Positions 61,154-64,000 of a stretch of 64,000 bases of DNA are shown here, in pieces (positions within the stretch are counted from its first letter, which is position 1; every line of letters begins with the position of its first letter). A program made the translations under genes and the position numbers. This DNA comes from Bin87 sp965220265. Lineage in GTDB: Bacteria; Chloroflexota; Dehalococcoidia; Lucifugimonadales; UBA3495. The notes beneath the pieces are model-generated. The model saw only the letters and a program-made list of their open reading frames with translations. It made no database searches and had not been told where the DNA came from. The stretch spans positions 620,001 to 684,000 of the forward strand of contig CBDCPM010000004.1 of assembly GCA_965220265.1 (NCBI GenBank). Reading direction: 5' to 3'.

Positions 61154-62911
61154 ATGCAGCGCTCCCTTCGCCTGGCCTTGGCCCAGTTCAACCCCACCGT
61201 GGGCGATATTCCCGGCAACACTGCTCGGATCATTGAGTTGATAGAGGAGGCTCGGGCCAGACACGCGGACCTGGTGGCGTTTCCCGAATTGGCGATCACC
61301 GGGTATCCACCAGAAGACCTGTTGTTCAAGCCTTCATTCCTGGCAGACAGTGCGGTTGCGCTGGAGCGTGTAGCCGCAGCCACGAGGGGAATTGCCGCGG
61401 TCGTGGGGTGTCCCGATATCCTCGCCAGTCAGAACGACCTATCTAACGCGGCGGCCATCATCAACGACGGGCGCATCTTGGACTGGTACCGCAAGATGTA
61501 CCTGCCCAACTACGGGGTGTTCGACGAAGACCGGTATTTCCGACGAGGGGAAGAATGCCCGGTTTACGTCATCAACGGAACGCCGGTAGGTGTGGGCATT
61601 TGCGAGGACATCTGGTACCCGATAGGGCCAATTGCGGTGCAGCGCGAGGCCGGCGCCGAGGTAATCGTCAACATCAACGCATCACCGTTCCACGCCGGCA
61701 AGGCCGGCCAACGGGAGCGGATGATCGCCACGCGCGCCGCCGACCACGGCGTATTTGTGGCGTACCTCAACGCGGTGGGCGGGCAGGATGAACTGGTCTT
61801 TGACGGAGCCAGCGTCATATGCTCCCCGGACGGCTCGGTGATCGCCCGTGGGCCGGCGTTCGAGGACAGCCTGATAGTGGCCGACCTTAACGTGGAATCG
61901 GTGTTCCGCCAGCGTTTGCGGGACCCGCGGGCCCGCAAGGATAACCTGCAGATCCTGAGCAAGGTGGGCCAAGCCCGCGTAACGAAAGTATCGGAGCATC
62001 GCTTGTCAGACCGCAAGCAGGCGCAGCCATCGTTGTGCCGGCCGTTGGAGGATACGGAGGAGGTGTACCAGGCGCTGGTAGTCGGCACCCGCGACTACGT
62101 ACGCAAGTCTGGTTTTGGCCGCGCTCTCATCGGACTGTCCGGCGGTATCGATTCGGCGCTCACCGCCACGGTGGCGGTGGACGCGCTAGGCGCGGAGAAC
62201 GTGGTTGGCGTCACCATGCCGTCCCGCTACTCCTCGGAGGGCAGCGTCGCGGATTCGCAGGAGTTGGCGGACAACCTCGGCGTGAGCCTGTGGCGTATTC
62301 CCATCGAACCGGCGCATCATGCTTTCACCGAGATGCTGGCGGCGCACTTCGCCGGCACCGAGGCCAACGTCGCCGAGGAAAACGTGCAGGCGCGGATCCG
62401 CGGCAACGTCCTGATGACCATTTCCAACAAGTTCGGTTGGCTGGTGCTGACCACCGGGAACAAGAGCGAGATGGCCATGGGTTACGCTACGCTGTACGGC
62501 GACATGGCGGGCGGTTTCGCGGTGCTAAAGGACGTGCCCAAGACACTGGTATACGAGCTGTGCCGGTGGCGCAATGAACGAACGGGCAACGGGTTACCGT
62601 TGATTCCCCAGGCCGTGCTGGACAAGCCGCCCAGTGCGGAGCTGCGCCCGGACCAGACCGACCAGGACACGCTGCCGCCCTATGACCTCCTGGACCCGAT
62701 CATCAAGGCGTACGTCGAGGACGACTACGGGTACGCCGACATGGTCGCCATGGGCCACCGCTCTGAATGGGTACAGCAGGTGATTTCCGCTGTTGACCGC
62801 AACGAATACAAACGCCGGCAGGCACCGCCCGGAGTGAAGATCACCCCGCGTGCGTTTGGGAAAGACCGCCGGTTACCTATAGTGAACCGCTACCGACCAG
62901 CATCCACTTAG
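61154..62911 (+). CDS. nadE: Glutamine-dependent NAD+ synthetase
   Basis: 585 residues with two domains. The N-terminal carbon-nitrogen hydrolase (1-280) carries FPELAITGYPPEDL (Glu), WYRKMYLPNYGVFDE (Lys) and GVGICEDIWYP (Cys), and releases ammonia from glutamine. The C-terminal synthetase carries the PP-loop LIGLSGGIDSALT and the TTGNKSEMAMGYATLYGDMAGGFAVLKDVPKT segment. It makes NAD+ from nicotinate adenine dinucleotide. Length and motifs are normal. Confidence 0.97.
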   Translation: MQRSLRLALAQFNPTVGDIPGNTARIIELIEEARARHADLVAFPELAITGYPPEDLLFKPSFLADSAVALERVAAATRGIAAVVGCPDILASQNDLSNAAAIINDGRILDWYRKMYLPNYGVFDEDRYFRRGEECPVYVINGTPVGVGICEDIWYPIGPIAVQREAGAEVIVNINASPFHAGKAGQRERMIATRAADHGVFVAYLNAVGGQDELVFDGASVICSPDGSVIARGPAFEDSLIVADLNVESVFRQRLRDPRARKDNLQILSKVGQARVTKVSEHRLSDRKQAQPSLCRPLEDTEEVYQALVVGTRDYVRKSGFGRALIGLSGGIDSALTATVAVDALGAENVVGVTMPSRYSSEGSVADSQELADNLGVSLWRIPIEPAHHAFTEMLAAHFAGTEANVAEENVQARIRGNVLMTISNKFGWLVLTTGNKSEMAMGYATLYGDMAGGFAVLKDVPKTLVYELCRWRNERTGNGLPLIPQAVLDKPPSAELRPDQTDQDTLPPYDLLDPIIKAYVEDDYGYADMVAMGHRSEWVQQVISAVDRNEYKRRQAPPGVKITPRAFGKDRRLPIVNRYRPAST

Positions 62912-62932
62912 GGGCGATTGATAATTCGCCCC
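62911..62932. repeat. Small palindrome of the GGGCGAAT type
   Basis: GGGGCGA/TCGCCCC arms around an 8-nt AT-rich loop, directly after the nadE stop. Related hairpins lie at 40300-40317 and 63460-63479. Confidence 0.6.
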
Positions 62933-62980
62933 GAACTTTTGCCACTGCACTCGTGCACCCGTTCAAGGAGACAACGTCAC

Positions 62981-63445
62981 ATGGAAGTAGAACGCAAGCT
63001 GGCCGAGCTAGGTTTCGAAGTTGCCGAACCAAACCCATCTATCGGCAATTTCGTTCCTGCCGTTCGGGTCGGAAACGTGGTGTTCGTGTCGGGCAACCTG
63101 CCGCGCCTACCCGATGGCAGCATGGCGGCCACCGGCAAGTTGGGGCGGGAAGTGTCAGTCGACGAAGGATACGTCGCCGCCCGCCAGTGCGTCGTCAACT
63201 ACCTCTCTTCGGCCAGGAGCATCATTGGCGACCTGGACAAGGTACAGCGTGTGGCCAAGCTGCTGGTATTGGTCAACAGCGATCCGGAATTTGACCAGCA
63301 GCCGGCGGTTGGCAACGGTGCGTCCGATCTGCTTGTGGAGCTATACGGCGAAAACGGCCGCCACGCGCGATCAGCCGTGGGCATGGCCACCCCGCCTCGG
63401 CAAGCCGCGGTGGAAGTGGATATGGTCCTGGAAGTGGCCGACTAA
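62981..63445 (+). CDS. RidA/YjgF family protein
   Basis: 154 residues. The family core GNVVFVSGNLPRLPDG, the helix CVVNYLSSARSIIGDLDKVQRV, and the C-terminal ARSAVGMATPPRQAAVEVDMVLEV (with the Arg that binds the imine carboxylate) are all present. It deaminates reactive enamine/imine intermediates or acts as a related member (YjgF/TdcF type). AAGGAG lies before the ATG at 62981; the upstream frame is rejected. Confidence 0.9.
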   Translation: MEVERKLAELGFEVAEPNPSIGNFVPAVRVGNVVFVSGNLPRLPDGSMAATGKLGREVSVDEGYVAARQCVVNYLSSARSIIGDLDKVQRVAKLLVLVNSDPEFDQQPAVGNGASDLLVELYGENGRHARSAVGMATPPRQAAVEVDMVLEVAD

Positions 63446-63459
63446 TCCACGTCAAACTG

Positions 63460-63479
63460 GGGCGAATGATTATTCGCCC
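63460..63479. repeat. Small palindrome of the GGGCGAAT type
   Basis: GGGCGAAT/ATTCGCCC, eight perfect pairs with a 4-nt loop, between the convergent RidA and methyltransferase genes. There is no T-run, so it is not clearly a terminator. Confidence 0.6.
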
Positions 63480-63521
63480 TGCAAAATCCAGCACAACTGG
63501 AAGTGAAGGCGGCGAGTGCCC

Positions 63522-64000
63522 TCACTCGCCAGCATTTTCGGAGCCGGTTTCCTTGTAGGCGAATACGGCGAAAAGCGGATCTCCCGGCGGGGCCATGTCC
63601 GGATTAGCGATACCGCCGCGCACACCGTTGAACCCGCCGGCGTGCTGCATGTACGAGGCCACCAGCTCGATGTGGTCCTCATCGTTGGCGGAGCGCCAGA
63701 CGCGCACCGCCTTGGTCGGGAAGCAGCGGTTGGAGAAAGTGACGATGAACACGCCGCCGGGTCTCAGGATGCGGGAGACTTCGGCGAAAACTATCACCGG
63801 CTGAGTAAGATATTGCACGGACACCGTGATGACCACGGCGTCGAAGGACGCGTCGTCGAAGGGCAAAGACGGGTCGACGTTGATGTCCTTCAGCAGGTAT
63901 TCGTTGAGCTGCGAGTTGTCGGCCATCTCAGTGGCGTTCATGCCGAGGCCCACGATTCGAGTGCGCGGGTGTTCCTCGGGCCAGTGGGTACGCCAGCTGC
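63522..64000 (-). CDS. SAM-dependent methyltransferase, 5'-partial
   Basis: The frame continues through the window end (residues SWRTHWPEEHPRTRIVGLGMN precede the first internal Met), so the N-terminus is outside. It has a class I Rossmann core: acidic motif II DINVDPSLPFDDASFDAVV, motif IV/V SVQYLTQPVIVFAEVSRILRPGGVFIVTFSNR. SAM motif I would be upstream of the window. It is related to small-molecule (UbiE-like) methyltransferases. Confidence 0.85.
   Translation of the reverse strand, partial: SWRTHWPEEHPRTRIVGLGMNATEMADNSQLNEYLLKDINVDPSLPFDDASFDAVVITVSVQYLTQPVIVFAEVSRILRPGGVFIVTFSNRCFPTKAVRVWRSANDEDHIELVASYMQHAGGFNGVRGGIANPDMAPPGDPLFAVFAYKETGSENAGE

Overview
This 64 kb window is GC-rich and gene-dense. 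It looks like chromosomal DNA of a free-living or host-associated Chloroflexota bacterium of the SAR202 / Dehalococcoidia type. That placement is an inference from gene content: many short-chain dehydrogenases, HpcH/HpaI and PEP-mutase type aldolases, CoA transferase, amidohydrolase and MFS genes, an AprA of the marine type, and small dispersed palindromes. There is no rRNA, phage, transposase or CRISPR locus. One tRNA-Thr(CGU) is present.

Layout. 1-6.0 kb: a 5'-truncated TPP enzyme, a flavin-dependent halogenase homologue, and a minus-strand set of an HpcH/HpaI aldolase, an unknown protein and a GHKL-ATPase/zincin fusion. 6.1-8.6 kb: tRNA-Thr, a structured intergenic region, then threonine synthase with a NIL-domain protein and a MoaD/ThiS-like sulfur carrier, closed by a strong terminator. 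9.0-23.2 kb: a long, tightly packed hopanoid operon with a consensus promoter and a folded leader. Its order is prenyl diphosphate synthase, hpnH, an hpnG-like nucleosidase, hpnA, squalene-hopene cyclase, a YjbQ protein, hpnC, hpnD and hpnE. It runs on into a class II aldolase, an epimerase-like protein, a nucleoside hydrolase and an alkaline-phosphatase-superfamily phosphodiesterase. 23.4-30.0 kb (minus): a DUF2157/GDYXXLXY membrane pair, then a five-gene run of two hot-dog dehydratases, plsX, fabG and a PEP-mutase-family enzyme.

30.3-35.0 kb: a family III CoA transferase, a small winged-helix-like protein, two beta-propeller enzymes and an aminoglycoside-acetyltransferase-like pseudogene. 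35.1-36.2 kb: a gene-poor stretch bounded by two copies of a palindromic repeat, each preceded by a 24-bp tandem array. 36.3-48.0 kb: an MFS transporter, a class III aminotransferase, tandem dienelactone hydrolases and a thioredoxin/NHL protein whose frame is interrupted by UGA exactly at the redox position (a probable selenoprotein). An adenylylsulfate reductase alpha subunit without its beta partner follows, then an amidohydrolase. 48-64 kb: a secreted metallopeptidase, a quinone reductase, several SDRs, an MBL hydrolase behind a palindromic operator-like site, a PLD/zinc-ribbon protein of lower GC, an inositol monophosphatase, a TPR protein, an MFS transporter, NAD synthetase, a RidA protein, and a methyltransferase cut by the window end.

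The most notable items are the UGA-containing thioredoxin (41769-43289), with a well-placed hairpin 3' of the UGA, and the extended hopanoid operon. In that operon the nucleosidase, aldolase, nucleoside hydrolase and phosphatase genes could form an undescribed side-chain processing or 5'-deoxynucleoside salvage module.
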